Assembly: GCA_949316235.1 (NCBI GenBank)
Contig: OX438757.1
Span: 14,006,657-14,070,656 of the forward strand
Reading direction: 5' to 3'
DNA: 64,000 bases
From: Oegoconia quadripuncta
Lineage: Eukaryota; Arthropoda; Insecta; Lepidoptera; Autostichidae
Shown: in pieces, positions 36,744 through 50,500 of the stretch
How positions within the stretch are numbered: the first letter of the stretch is position 1
Layout of the letters: each line of letters starts with the position of its first letter
Translations under genes and position numbers: made by a program
The notes under the pieces: generated by a model
What the model was told of the DNA's origin: nothing
What the model saw: the letters and a program-made list of their open reading frames with translations, nothing else
Database searches by the model: none

Positions 36744-36919
36744 TATGAAAGAATGTTTATTTACTTACAATTTTGGCATTAAATTATAACTGAATTACAA
36801 GCAAAACCTTTTTGAACTTTGTCAAATGTTGCGATTTTATTTTATTGACGTTTCCATGTTCGTTTAGTATCCGACCAAACCCCACAGATTGTAACCCTTT
36901 GACCAAACCAAGCGTTTAG
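36744..36919. promoter_or_regulatory. CENPX upstream region
   Basis: This holds the CENPX 5' flank, before the family-R retroposon at 36920. No TATA box at a sensible distance is obvious. A TTTATTTTATT tract at 36837-36846 could serve as a minus-strand AATAAA for GON4L, but it would imply a long 3' UTR running through the retroposon. A closer ATTAAA candidate lies at 37468-37473. Confidence 0.3.
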
Positions 36920-37286
36920 TTTTTTTTTCTCCTCTAGGAGAAGGCAAAGGGATCTAGCCCATAACAGCCATGTCTTATTTCTTCAGTTTGTAAGTCAGTC
37001 TCAGTCAAAACATGTAATTCGTCGTATACTTGGCGTATACAGAGTCTAGTCACGGTCAAGTCATTCTTCAGTAAAGTGGCAGAATGCTTAACAAAAGATT
37101 TTGGAGGCTTCTTGTGGGAACCCGAAAGCTCCGTTACGCACTTTAATTTACACTTCCCTTCACTTGTACACGATCACTAACGTTTGCTGCACAATATTCT
37201 GCCATTATTAAGCTTCAAAAGTCAGAATGCACAAATTATAAGAATTATAAAGAAAAATGCTACTTCACTTCCCGCCAAAAAGCCCC
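36920..37286 (-). mobile_element. Family-R retroposon, single complete copy with target-site duplication
   Basis: This is one ~367-bp unit of the family arrayed at 19990-21430. On the minus strand it starts near TTTTTGGCGGGAAGTGAAGT and ends in CTCCTAGAGGAG and a poly(A). It is flanked by a direct repeat GCGTTTAGT with further T residues: left copy from 36912, right copy 37287-37298. Poly(A) plus a ~12-bp direct repeat is the mark of target-primed reverse transcription, so the unit is a SINE-like retroposon. Confidence 0.8.
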
Positions 37287-37467
37287 GCGTTTAGTTTTAA
37301 TTTTTGACTTAATATTTACGTTCAGGAATATGTTTTATCTCGAGAAATTGTAATATTTCGTCCGAAAGAGGATGAGATATAAAGTCTTTATAGCTCCACC
37401 TCTCTCTCCTCCTAACTCCTATAATTGTTTCTGATTTTTTGTAGTTCCCATCAGTAATAAAGCTCGT

Positions 37468-37473
37468 TTTAAT
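37468..37473 (-). terminator. Possible GON4L polyadenylation signal
   Basis: TTTAAT on the plus strand gives ATTAAA, a common variant signal, 90 bp past the GON4L stop codon. Confidence 0.3.
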
Positions 37474-37562
37474 TATAATAAAAATAAACACTTGCTTAAA
37501 GAAAACACAATTTTAGCAATAATAATTATATTCAATAAATACTTATACTTAATTGTTGATAT

Positions 37563-37901
37563 TCAATAATCACTTAGAACTAAAATCTCCAATAAATATA
37601 AAACACGATTCCTGATGCCTTCTATCGACTTATCGGCCAGGCTCTCTGATAGTAATCGATAAAGGTTTGACTCTTCGACATTTTCGAGAACTGTCTTGTC
37701 CTTTCGTGGGTTCTGCGTGAGGTACTCCATTAGCGCTTGCAAAATCAGTTTATCTTCATCTCTCTTCCACTCAGGGGCTTCAGATTTGACAGGTTCATCC
37801 TCGGAGATCACTAGCTCTGAAATTTCACTGGTGTCGTAGTCTTGGACTTCAGTTTTGCTGACTGTAATTTCTGAGTCGTGTATGTTATGCGGCGAGTCAT
37901 C
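37563..37901 (-). CDS. GON4L: GON4L exon 21: C-terminal SANT/Myb-like domain
   Basis: The exon starts after TTTTTACAG and encodes 112 residues plus a TGA stop. An acidic leader (DYDTSEISELVISEDE) is followed by PEWKRDEDKLILQALMEYL and ADKSIEGIRNRVLYLLEIL. The tryptophan, the charged RDED start and the closing helix fit the divergent SANT domain that ends GON4L proteins. Confidence 0.9.
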   Translation of the reverse strand, partial: DDSPHNIHDSEITVSKTEVQDYDTSEISELVISEDEPVKSEAPEWKRDEDKLILQALMEYLTQNPRKDKTVLENVEESNLYRLLSESLADKSIEGIRNRVLYLLEILVLSDY

Positions 37902-40900
37902 CTGTAAAAAGTGTAGATATTAAAAAAAACCGGATGGAAGCGAAAGGGGTTCCGTATCTCATTTGAAAACAACAGTCATATGTAACACAAATAAGTCGAT
38001 CACTTGACTAAATTGGAAACTCCAACATAGAAAATATTAATGGCCAATTTAGACAGAAGCGGACTTAGTCAGTTGTTTGGTACAACGAATGAACATAATT
38101 ATAACTCTAGTCTTGGTTAGGTAGCACTGTCTTTGTAAATAACGAAGAGTTGAAGCTTGCGGACACTATTCCTTGGCATTACATTGGAATGGGCACCACA
38201 TGTTGATAGGTCGGTGAAATGTCACAGTTCTGCAGTTTGCTTTTAAAAAATACGTTAATTAACTAATGCAGACGCCGCGATTGTGGAAATCTGTTATGGG
38301 TAATGCAGAAGGGAGTAGTTCGTGCGCGAAATAAATATATACATTGACAATGGGGGCCATTGGAGTCTTGTGACTGAGCCGTAATAGTATGTCATGATCA
38401 TGACGTTTAGAAATGTCATTTTTATAGCTTACGGAATAAAACTTTTTTATTTGATCGCAATATATATGTAGGTATACGAAAACTTACTGTTTCTAAGAAA
38501 GAATCTGCAATTGTTTAGGAATAACAGTGAAATTACACAATAGATATAAAAAATAAACTTGCCGTTAAGGTCAAGTCGCTTAAGAGACAATGTTATAAGC
38601 TTTTGATAATAAGCTTCCAGAAGACATTCAAAGTTTGTCTTTAAACAAATTTAAAAGTACAAAATGTCGGACCATTTAGATGATAAGCAAGCATAAGCTC
38701 GGCTATATTCAGGAATATGCAGTCTAATTTTACAATTACTTATTTTTTACTTTTTTTCAATTGGTTTATCGAATCACAAATTGTAAAAATATTACAAAAC
38801 TTCTTTAAAAAAGAGCAACACTTGCATCTCGCAAATTTTTTACTGAGCCAGTGTTGTGAATGAATAATTGTATGTCATGAGGATTTCAGATGTTATTTTA
38901 ATTTCTACCACGCTTGAGTTCACCTAATTCAGTTGAGCTTGAGTTTGCCATGGGGTTGGGCATGTGTCCAAAGTCACTTCGACCCAATCGGGATCTTTTG
39001 TGCGTTTTCCTTGCTATCCATTTCTCCTACAACCAACTTATAGACTTCATAAGTCTTAAGATACAGGGGAGTGGAAAGTCATGTAGTAACAAGGTTCGGG
39101 ATATCTCTTACCAAGATGATGCATACGCCTTACGACCATGTTATCGCAGTAACACAGAAGGTGCTTCTTTTCATTTTCATTTCATAGATTCCTTTTCTTT
39201 GTTGCATGATCACATATACATATTCTAGTCACTTTGCGAATTATTAATACAGTATTTTTGGAGTTATTAGAAACATAGGGATTTGTTTTTACCTTATCCT
39301 CATTCTCGTGGGGATGATCAGTCGCAGATTCACTGCCTTCTTCTTCACCGCTGCAACAAAAAAAAATCAACACCTGAGATAGCAATATAAAATAAATAAA
39401 TTTCCTTGGACACAATGCCATCAAGTTCCACTTTAAGCAACTATAGGCTTGTGTTGTGGATACCAGATGGTTGATATACTACATAAATACATATTTTTTT
39501 TTGTAAATAAATACTTATCATAAATGAAAACACCATCACACACCAACACACACACACAGTACACATGTCCATATTCATCATACAAACATATGCCCCTAGC
39601 GGGATTTGGATGAAATTTGGTATATAGGTAGAACATATCCTGCATTAAAATATAGGATATTTTGTATCCCAAGAAAATGTTTATAAAGTTATTCCACGCA
39701 GGCGCAGACGCGGGCGGAAAGCTAGTATACTATACATAAATTTCTGTTTATTACGTAATTTCATCGATATCGTCATTGATTACGTTCTGGAAGTATGATT
39801 GCTTGGCCCATCGCTCGCTCGGCATATTAACGTTTTCTCATTGGTCAACGATGACGACGACACCAACAAAGCTATATAATGCTAGGAAAGAGATACTAAC
39901 CACGACGTCCGGTCAGAGTCGTAGTCCATTGCAACGTCAGACTCCTCGCAAATTGTGAGACTACCATCGGCCAGGTCAAGCTCTTTCTCAATCTCTTGTA
40001 TTTGGTTCTCCACTGGAACCAGACTTGAGTGGTCCGATGTCACCATCGGTTCTGGTTCTGATGTGCTCGGTGGTTCAATCACTGTCGGTCTGTAAAGGAG
40101 CTTTGTTTTATTCGGTGTAGTGTTATTCCTCTATGGTTTTATTCATGATGTAAACCCTCAGACAATAAATTGCATCAAAATTCCATGCTCTAATTTCTGG
40201 GATTTCATAAGTGTCTATAAGGTGATTTAAAATACATAATTATTTCTACCCATAATTTTGTTGATTCCATTTTATAAATATACTTATGACTTCCTCATTA
40301 CTGCATTACCTGATTTTTATGAGATTTTTTTGTTCTTAATTAAATAAATAAATAAATAAATATTTCGGACACTTACACCAATCATCTAGTCCCAAACTAA
40401 GCAAAGCTTGTGCTATGGATACTAGATAACGGATAAACATACATAAATATTTATATAAACATCCATGACTCAGGAAAAAATGTTCATATTCATCACACAA
40501 ACATTTACCCGTCGCGGGATTCGAACCCGCAACCGTTGGTTTCGCTGACAGTGTCACTATCCACTACACCAATCGGTCGTTATTGATTGATTAATATGAT
40601 TATAATAATAAATGTCTTTGCACAAACACACAGCGCCATCTAGGTCCACAGTAAGCATCTAGGCTTGTGTTATGAATACCAGATGGTTGATAAACTACAC
40701 AAATACATTTTTTTTTAAATAAATACATGCATAAATGAAAAAGATCCTTAACTCGGGAACACATGCCTGTATTCATCATACAAACATATGCACCTTGCGG
40801 GATTCGAACCCACGACTATTTTGGTATAGTAGCAGAGTTTCTAACCACTACACCAAACAGGTCGTCAATTCGTCAAGTCGTCGTCCTCATTGATGAGATA

Positions 40901-43900
40901 TTATGATTTATCAGTCCAAATTATTTTTATACATATATGTGATTTTTTTTCTAATAAAAGTATCATCATAAATTATATGCATTTTTACTTTGAGCCGAAA
41001 CTCACCCAATCTCACGGTGGCGGTCGTCAAAAACGACTTTCGTAATGGACGCCCCATTGAAACTTTCAATCATTAAACTTTTATTGTTTGAACACCCAAA
41101 CACTATTATTTGGGAAATCTGTGACCTCCCCATTTGGGATTAAAGTCGTGACGTTATGTATGTCTTTTATATAAACGGAAATCCAAAATTGTAAGGAAAA
41201 ATAAAGGTAAACTAAAAATAAAATGTGAGAGAGTACCTCTCTGTATGTAAGATTAATGTGATATGTGTGAGACGTAGTGTTAGTGATAAAATAATTAACT
41301 CACCTTATAGCATTTTCCTTCAATATACTTCTTGTCTCCGTGTTTTCTTTCATCAAGCCATTTTTTTTAGATTTCCTCTTCTTTGGTTCTAATTTTTTTC
41401 TCACAGTGGCCCTGTGAGGGAACAGTGAGAACACATGTTGGGCCAGTTTCGGGTGACCCTTCAAGGAGTCGAGTAGACTGGAGCACATTTCACAAGAGGT
41501 AGATACATTGTCCACGAATATAGCGTTCAGAGTCGACAGGGTCTTCCGTTTGCTTTCTTTGTCTAAAATTTCTTTCTGGAAAAAATTGTTGGCATCTTTA
41601 GATCCGTACTACCAGCCAAACTCAAGTCGTGATTACTTAATACCAGTCATTAGTCAAGCTTTGATTTTCTTAAGTGTGATGATGCATTCATTTTGTAACA
41701 ACAATTCTCAATCATACATTTTTGCTAAAAAAAAACGGACTTAAATTGTCTTTAACTTGAGTGCTATGCACCAAAACCATTTGCAATGTATTTTATTATT
41801 GGAATGAAGGTTATACATACATAACGACCTTTACCCCAAACATTCATAAGTTTAATACTTTTTTTTTATGCACAACGGGTTAGAATTTCACCTCAATCTA
41901 ACCTGATGTTAAGTGAAGATGAAGGTGGAAGTGTACTGACCCGGAAACACCATCTTATTTGGGGTATAACAACATCCACGGGTCCCTTACGAAATATACA
42001 GATATGTACCCGTGACAGTTTAAAGTCGCTCTAATATTGGGAAAACGCAGTGTTTACATTTTTTCTAAGATTGGTGAAATTAACCGTCGTTTGTAACTAC
42101 AACAGTTCTGGGAGCCCCATCTCAATTTTCCATGCCATAATACTCACATCAATTTTCTTTATCAAATCCGACAAACAACACTGCGTGAAGTAGTCTTTAA
42201 ACTTATGTATCCTATCAGCTTGCTCCGCCGTTAGGAATCCCAGGAACTCTTTATACAAATCCACCAAGTCCACGCCAAAGGCTTTGAACAGCTCTTCGGC
42301 CAACACCGTCGGATCATCAGTGTCGAGGTTGAATGTGCTGAACATTGAGTTCACGCGCTGTTTCGTTTTTATATTGCGGATTATAGTCGTGCGTGTAGTC
42401 AGTTTCATTTGGTAAGACAACACGGTAGCTGAAAATGAAAAAAAATATATTTGTGTATATTTTTTTTTATTTCGTGGATTTGTGTCAGACAATTGACCCC
42501 TTGTCGGAGCGTCGGTGGCTCAGTGGTTAAGACGCGGTCTCCCAATTTGAGAGGTCAGGGTTCGATTGCCAGACAGGCCGGGTACCAATGAGTTTAAAAT
42601 TTAATTACTTATGTGCATTTATCCGACTGGTCTTAAGCGGTTCGCCACTTCCTTCAGGAAAACATCATGAGGAAACCTGCATGCTTGAGAAATAAAAATT
42701 ATAAGGCAGCGTGATGGACTATGGCCCATACTCCGAACATTATCCGAGGGAAGGTCTATATCCCTGCAGTGGGATGTTTGAGATGATGATGATGAGTGAC
42801 CACTTGACAGTCAGTATTTTAAACGGCCCCTGTAGGCCATCGACTTGGCTTAACGACTGTCTTCAATTGAAACCGACTATTCAACGTGCCCTCCGAAGCA
42901 CAGAAACACTCGTATTAAAATGCCACTACCGGTCTAATCCAAATACTGACCGCACTAGACATTGCAACTTCGCCACGAGTTCTTAATACGTACCTAAATC
43001 TTCTAAATCGTAGCTTTCGTCAGTAGTTTCCGTTCTATTGGAACTGTCGTCGTCATCATTCTCCTCTTTCTTGACTACGTTCAGCTTGGATTGCAGCTCT
43101 CGAAACACACTCCACGACCGACCCCTATAGTTACATATTAACATTTTTAACCTTTTCGATACTCTCGGGTATCTCTTTATAGTACATTTACACGTCTTTG
43201 TTTCTATGTTACGCGGCCTGAAATAATCTGTTATGAAACTCTGCTTCTCTTTGCATATTTTCTTCAATAGAATGCAACATTTGCAGTGGTTTTTCATTTC
43301 TTCGTTTGCTTCGTCGTCGTCAGAGAGACAAGTCACTATGTTTGCATTGCTTCTGCTTCTGCCCTTTCGCGGTGGAATTCTTGCAAGTGCACTGATTTTA
43401 ACCTTTTTTACTGTGGTAACTTCTGGAGGATCATTTTTTGGTTCTACGTTATGTTCCATGGATTTCTCTGTTGTCTTATTTGGGTGTAGATTAGTTTTCG
43501 TTGTTTCTGTCGTTGATGTTATTGGTGACTTAATACTAGTCACAGTATTCGTTTGGATTGCAATTGGCACTAAAAACGATCCGGTGGTTGTTTGGACTAC
43601 TCTGAACATATTAGAGGATAACACGTAAGCATCATTAGATGGTTGTTTAATATCTCTTGCTTTATTTGGTACTGATAGAGCATCATTATTAGCAATGTGC
43701 ATTCGTGATATCACATCTTTAAGTGTATTTGATACAGGTTCAACCTTTTCTAATTCGGCATTGGCAAATTGCGTTGATGTAGTTATATCATTTGTAGCAG
43801 TAAAATTATCAGCTGAAATTTTGTCATGTTTAGACGGACTACCTTCAAGTATTACTGCTGTCTGAGGAATTTTATCATCATTTTCCATTTTGTGTTCAAT

Positions 43901-46900
43901 TATAACTTTAGCATTGGCTAGTTTCGTAGTGACAAGCACCGCATTGGCATTGCTGATAGGTACAAGATTGTCTAGTAATTTATTTGGGCTATTTTCTTTA
44001 TCATTGCCTAGAACTAATATGTTGCTGCCGGGTACAACAGTGGGTGTTACAATTTTGTCAGAAACGTTTCTTAAAACATTGCATTCTATTTGCACATCGA
44101 ATTTATCAGCTAGGGGTGTAGGGTTGACTATAGGACGTATGTTAATTCGGTTGGATATAATGGGTTTGGTGAAATGGATAGGAAGAGGACTCTTATCTGG
44201 TGTTTGTACTTCGCTACCCATGTTTACTTCTACACCAATTGGCGGCTGGCCGGAATACTTACGGCGGTATAGATGATCCTGGAACAAGTTTAAATAACAT
44301 GTTATATTTTCATATATGATCGCTGCATTCGCAAGGAATTCTGGTGAGGACAAATCCAATATAATAATAATATTTTATTCACAGAATGGTACATACTTTA
44401 AACTCTAATTAAATGACTTAAAGACATTGTTGGTTGTATACACATGAGAAAATATAAGAAAATAAAGAAAAATATAAAGAAAATTAGGAAACCTGTATTA
44501 TGGAAGCGAATCCATAAGACAAGGAATCTGTAGGAGTACAATACATCCATATCAAACTATAGAACAATAACAGATTATAATGATCCTAGAGAGACTACTG
44601 GACCCCTTGGCAGTCAATATTTTCAAACCTTCAACGTAACGACTGCCATCAAGTGAAAAGAACCGGGACCGACTGTTTAACATGCGCATGCATTATGAAA
44701 ATACTCAAAAAAAGTGGTAATCTACTGACGTTGCGCCCCTTCACTAATCGTTTTGAGCACAAGTGCTTTCTATATGTGTATATCAACACAGAATTCTGTA
44801 TTGATATACACAATCATCTGCCCGTACTGAGCAAATCATCACACTGAGCTGTAGCCTTTTTCTAATACTGCGGAATACAAATAATAGTTGATGTTTCTGT
44901 GCCAGTTTTATTATTTTAATTTTCTTCTCTAAAATATGGTTAACTAGGTACGCGTTTGTCCACCATCTCACCTGTTGGAAAGTGACAATGGTGGATGATG
45001 AAGCACGCGATCTCAGTATATGCGTATTCACCTGCTCCATAAAGTTGTACGACATTGGCAAGACTGACGCCGGAAGGGAGTACTATGCCTTGAAGAGTCA
45101 ACCGCTGAGTGCGAATAGTCATATTTAATTTATTTTTATTTTATTTACTTTTAATATAGATGCATAGATAGAGATGCATAGATGCAAATAACTAACTTCT
45201 CTATCTATGGCAAAAGTGATATTACGACGATAAAAGCGGACATGATCATAACCTCAAAAAGTTTGTAAATTACTTAATCGTTTTTCATGGAACGATAGGA
45301 CAAATGAGCAAACAGGTCACTAGGATGGAAAGGGACAGATCACTACATTGCCCATGACAATTTTAACCTCAATATAAACACTTTTGGCCTCCAATACAGA
45401 ATATACAAGTCGTTGCGACCTTGGCAACCTAAAAGGAATGTCTCATTCTGGTAATTATGATTGGAGGACAGAAAAAAGTTGGTTGTCATATAAATGATAA
45501 TGATAATAATAATTCGTTGTGGAGATTTTTCGGCTTTCGGCTGATATGATGATGTTGATATATTTACAACTCACAACCCTCCATAAGTAGCTCTTAATTA
45601 GGTTATAAGTTATATATTGTTTATTGAGCCGTCAAAGGCAGTCAATATACGGTTGTCAGGGAAGATAGTTTGTTTTCATTCGTCTCTCCAAGCTCCCTCA
45701 TCGCATGGCGATCCTACCAGTGGTGCATTTGAGCAGAGCTGTGCAACAGTTTAATTAATTTTTTCTTATGATTACGTTTTGGACATTATTATTTTTGGAA
45801 AAGTTAATTCAATAAAATTTAGTGTGCGCTATAGACGCACATCGACAAAGTGGTCTCACCCTAAACCGCCTGCTGCTCTTGGCGAGGTACCGGATCCAGA
45901 TGCGAGGCATCTCATGCTCAGGCTGTTCGTACAACGTCAGTTTGGGGTTGAATGGGAGCAGCGTATGCTTCACTGGCACAACCTCGCGTTTCTCGAAGAA
46001 TCTCTGCATCAAATATATTACACATATAGGAAAGGAGATAAGACTGTAACTGATTTTATATAAATAAATAAATAAATATGCTTAGACATACACATAGCGC
46101 CATCTAGTTCTACAGTAAGCAACTATAGGCTTGTGTTGTGGATACCAGATGGTTGATATACTACATAAATACTTTTTTTTTGTAAAATAAATACTTATTA
46201 TAAATGAAAACATCCATAACTCGGGTACACATGTCTGTATTCATCACACAAACATATGCCCCTAGCGGGATTTGAAACCGCAACCTTTTGGTATAGTGGT
46301 CAGAGTTGCTAACCAAACAGGTCGTCGATGTTATGTTTGTGTAATTGTAATGTAATTAGATATTACAAGTCAAAAAATATTACTACTGGGGCTGCGGTCA
46401 AACGATCGCAATTTAGTGAGTTGTGAGTTGCGTAAATTTTGATACAAAATTATCATCAAAAATTGAAAATCACGCAATTGTAGGGCAAAAAGATTGAAAA
46501 TAAAGGACTAATTTTCCGGCGTGTGTGTTCTGGATATTTACTTGTTTATCCGTTCTGACAGTAAGACAGTGTATAGTAATAAAAATAACAAATATTTCGG
46601 ACACTGATACCAATCATCTAGTCCCAAATATTTATTAATTTTATTACTAAATCAATCAGAATGAAATCGGTTAAAAATCAGCTGATTAGATTTATTTATT
46701 TATAGAATTATAGGACAATTTAATATAATTATAATGTTAAAATATTGTGGAATCACAAAATGAACAAAATAAAATAAAAACCTCTCTCGATATTTATGTA
46801 TTAAGATAGGTATGTCATTTAAGAATTGTAACCATTGTTGCGTCTATGTCAAACAATAGAAAAACATAAAAAAACAATAGCATTATACATATGTATACAA

Positions 46901-47441
46901 AATTAACCAAAATATAAACTCACATAAATAGGGTTGTCCATGTCCTTCTCCTTCCGCACCTTGTGTATGTGGGCAAGAAGCCAGCGCCGCGACAGCCACG
47001 GGAACATGTGTTTGCAGATCAGCTGTGGAGGTTCACACCGAGTCAGTAACGGCGACAGTTTGAGCCTTGTCGGCTCGAAATGTTTACAACTACCACCAAT
47101 CAATTTTTTTTGTGACTTACATCCTTTTCAAATTGAGGAAAAATGTTAAAATTTAGCATTGGACTACTAAATAAGAACGTAAGTCGTATCTTGATTAACT
47201 CTGAACTTAACCGTGCAATAAATACGGATGAATTTAGCTTGCAAGGAAAATCGTATATCTACTCCGATCTATGATCATCACACATCCAAAGCCTGTTAAG
47301 GTCCATTACTGGACGTTAGCTTCTCTCATGAAGCGATTTGCTCTAATCGCCACGCTGGGCAGATTGGTTGGCGTTCGCAGATTTCTTGGGTGTTCCGCAT
47401 GAACGACACAATAGTCCAAAGTTTGTCAAGCAACTGGGACG

Positions 47442-47504
<63 letters not shown>

Positions 47505-50500
47505 TTCCGGACGCATCTAGTAATGCGTGGTCCGATTTGAGTGCGGTTTTTTTTAAATTAAAGACTACAGGAGGGGACAGGATCTTAGCTATCTTTGATG
47601 AAAATCGGTTAAGTCGTTTCGAAGAATCAGTTGGTTTTAGTTTATCTAGATGATAAAATTGCCTATTTTCTCCCGGTTTTCTAAATGTTCAATTTATAGT
47701 TTTACTAGCTACCGAGCTAACTTTATCGCGGAAATTTATTTATCCCGCGGGAACTACTCACTTTATCGGGTTACAAAAGTATCCTATGTTTTAATTCAGT
47801 ATACTCTACCTATATACCAAATTTCATCCAAATCCGTTCATCCGTTTCGTCGTGATTGAGCAACAGACAAACAAATAAATAAATATCCAAACTTTCGCAT
47901 TTATAATATTAGTTAGATACTTGCCTCTATGGTGGCCCCAATGCCCCATCGGGTACGCGGATTCGGACGCGCGGGCGGCTTATATATCTCGGGGTTGTCT
48001 TCCACATACTGCCAAAACTGGTCCAGGCCTAGCGTTATCAGTCTGGAATAAATAGAATATGTAATATGTTTAAGTCTGTGGTCTCTAACCTACCCCTACG
48101 GTAAACAGGCGTGACATTATGTATGTATGTAATAAATAGAATTTCTTTTAGCCATAGCTTGTTTGAAAGTCCCCGCTCTTATTGATAAGGTCAGTCGTTC
48201 GGTAATGGCAAAAATGTCGCTTGAATAGATTGACGACTGTCCATGGTAGATAGAAAGGAAGGAAATAGATAGCAGAGTAGTCGGCTGAATAGGTTGACGA
48301 CTGCCAATGGAAGGAAGAAAGCAAGGAAATGGATGGCAGAATAGTCGCCCGAATAGGTTGACGACTGCCAATGGAAGGAAGAAAGCAAGGAATGGATGGC
48401 AGAATAGTCGCCCGAATAGGTAGACGACTGCCAATGGAAAGAAGAAAGCAAGGAAATGGATGGCAGAATAGTCGCCCGAATAGGTGACGACTGCCATTGG
48501 AAGGAACAAAGAAATTAATGGCAGTATAGTTGACCGAATAGGTCGACGACTGCTTATGGTAGGAAGAAAGGAAGGAAATGTAGACGCTTGGTGTACTTCG
48601 ACCAGCTCCCCAAAATTATAAAATTGTATTAATTATATACATTATTTAAAAAAAAGAGGACAACAATGATCCTGTGGGTTTCTTGCGCGGCTTCTTTTCC
48701 CACAGATGATTTCCCTTTCCGAAGCGGTAGTAGCTTGGACATACCGACTGACAGATAAATGCAATAAACCTTTTTTATTTCCAGTAGATTTAAATTGACA
48801 TTCAACAAATGATATCATGTATCTTACGTTGAAATAAATGCTTGAAGTTTGAATGGATGGCAGAATAGTCGCCCAAATAGATTGACGATTGTTAATAGTA
48901 GGAAGAAAGAAATTAATGGCAGAATAGTCGCCCCAATTGGTTGACCACTGCCAGTGGTAGGAAGAAAGAAAAAAGAAATGTTTTAACTGTGGATGTGGAT
49001 AACTCACTCGTCCTCGCTGCGTCGATAGCTGAACTTGCGGCCTGTGTCGGCGCGGTAGGGCATGGCGGGCAACAGGTACGGATATAGGAACACGCTGCTA
49101 TTGGCCACCACACGCTGTAGCATCTCGGGGAACTCGCCGATATATATGCTATTCTGGATGTAGCGCCGGCGGCTGCAACCAATTGAATAAGGTAAGATAA
49201 ACACCTAATTAAAAAATGAAAAACCCGACTGTGTTTTATTAAAAAGATGGAAAAGCATATGTGATTTAGAAGCTCTCCACATGTCTGCTGCATAGTGTGT
49301 CTCACTTGTAAAATACTTATTCAGAATCCTCAGGAGCTCATCCTGAGGATTATCCCTTTCCTGTGATACCAATATTGTAATTCTAGAACATTTTTTTTTA
49401 ATATAAAGTCAAAGATAATTTATTCTGTAGGTACACGGGGTACAATTAAAATAATCATATTTTACATTGTTTAAGCTGCTGCTTGTTTAAAAGGCAAATT
49501 TCCGAATCAGGGGCTGCTCTTTTTAAAAACAGTTTTTCTTTTTATCTTACAAATACGCACAATAATATTTCATTATTAACAACTCTTACGGTTGCTTTGG
49601 TTTAGTTTTTTGTGACGTAACCTATTCTATGACAATTGGGTCATGACGAATCTAACGTTACCTCATTAATGAAAATCCATCCAGCCGTTTAGGTGCCACG
49701 AGGGAATAAACAATTCACCATATGTATGTGGAATTGTTTCTTATACGCGCGAAACAAAGTACGCATCCACCTTCGGCCTCATCTTCACTTAACATCAGGT
49801 GTGACTGAGGTAAAGTGTTAACCCGTTGTGCATAAAAAAATATTAATCCCATCAAAAACATTAATGTAAAAAAGAGGTCACGTAGACCAACAAAAGAGCT
49901 GAAATCTCGATCTACGCCAAACTACACTTTCGTTAAGGTGACATAACTTGTTCGTTTTTAAAAAAAATGTTCATTGTTACAATTTCTATTAAGTTTAAAC
50001 TGGGCAAGTTTACAGATAAATATATATTTGAACGTCCAGAAAGGGACTTGACTATCATTCTATAATACAGACTTGTTGAACTACATTTTATAACGAGTTG
50101 AAAGATCCCATATTTCAGATATTGTGAGAGAAGTGGTAAATAACTTAACTCACCATCTATCTGCTTCACTTTGAATGAATCTGTAACAATAAAATGATCT
50201 AATTACTTCACAAAATCGAGTATAATTAAATAAATTATTTAATTAATTGTGTTCAGGAAACCAACAGTAGTGTTAAATCACAAATAACAATGGGAAAAAT
50301 TATACCTGACGGCTAATAACAGGTTCTCACATACAGAGATATTGTAGAAAATATATAGTGGTCTAATAAAGCTCTCAGCAAGATCGAACGCTACACAATG
50401 ATATTTTTTACACAAATTTGTAACTTGATACATAGAACACTAAAAACAAAACAAAAGGATTAAACGAAACTATTGCTAAGGATACGTCTCGCTGTATGAA

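Larger units (their letters stand above)
44279..46923 (-). other. GON4L intron 15 (2.6 kb)
   Basis: The largest insertable stretch within the 3' half of the gene. It contains a SINE-A at 46073-46326, a SINE-B tail at 46580-46630 and an unexplained plus-strand protein-like frame at 45705-46063, listed separately. Elsewhere I see nothing that I can name. Confidence 0.6.

Noticed and set aside
43233..44276. Plus-strand frames of 131 and 128 codons opposite GON4L exon 16
   Set aside because: They are antisense shadows of a conserved-position minus-strand exon.
44279..44359. Upstream extension of GON4L exon 16 to a Met at 44359
   Set aside because: A strong acceptor (CTTGTTCCAG) at 44279 and the phase of exon 15 place this part in the intron.
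48117..48509. Open frames of 130 and 86 codons on the minus strand with repeated YSGDYSAIHFLAFF
   Set aside because: They come from the 64-bp minisatellite; unit length is not a multiple of three throughout and there is no gene context.
48190..48582. Regular repeats that could suggest a CRISPR array
   Set aside because: Units are contiguous, about 64 bp, without unique spacers, and the genome is eukaryotic.
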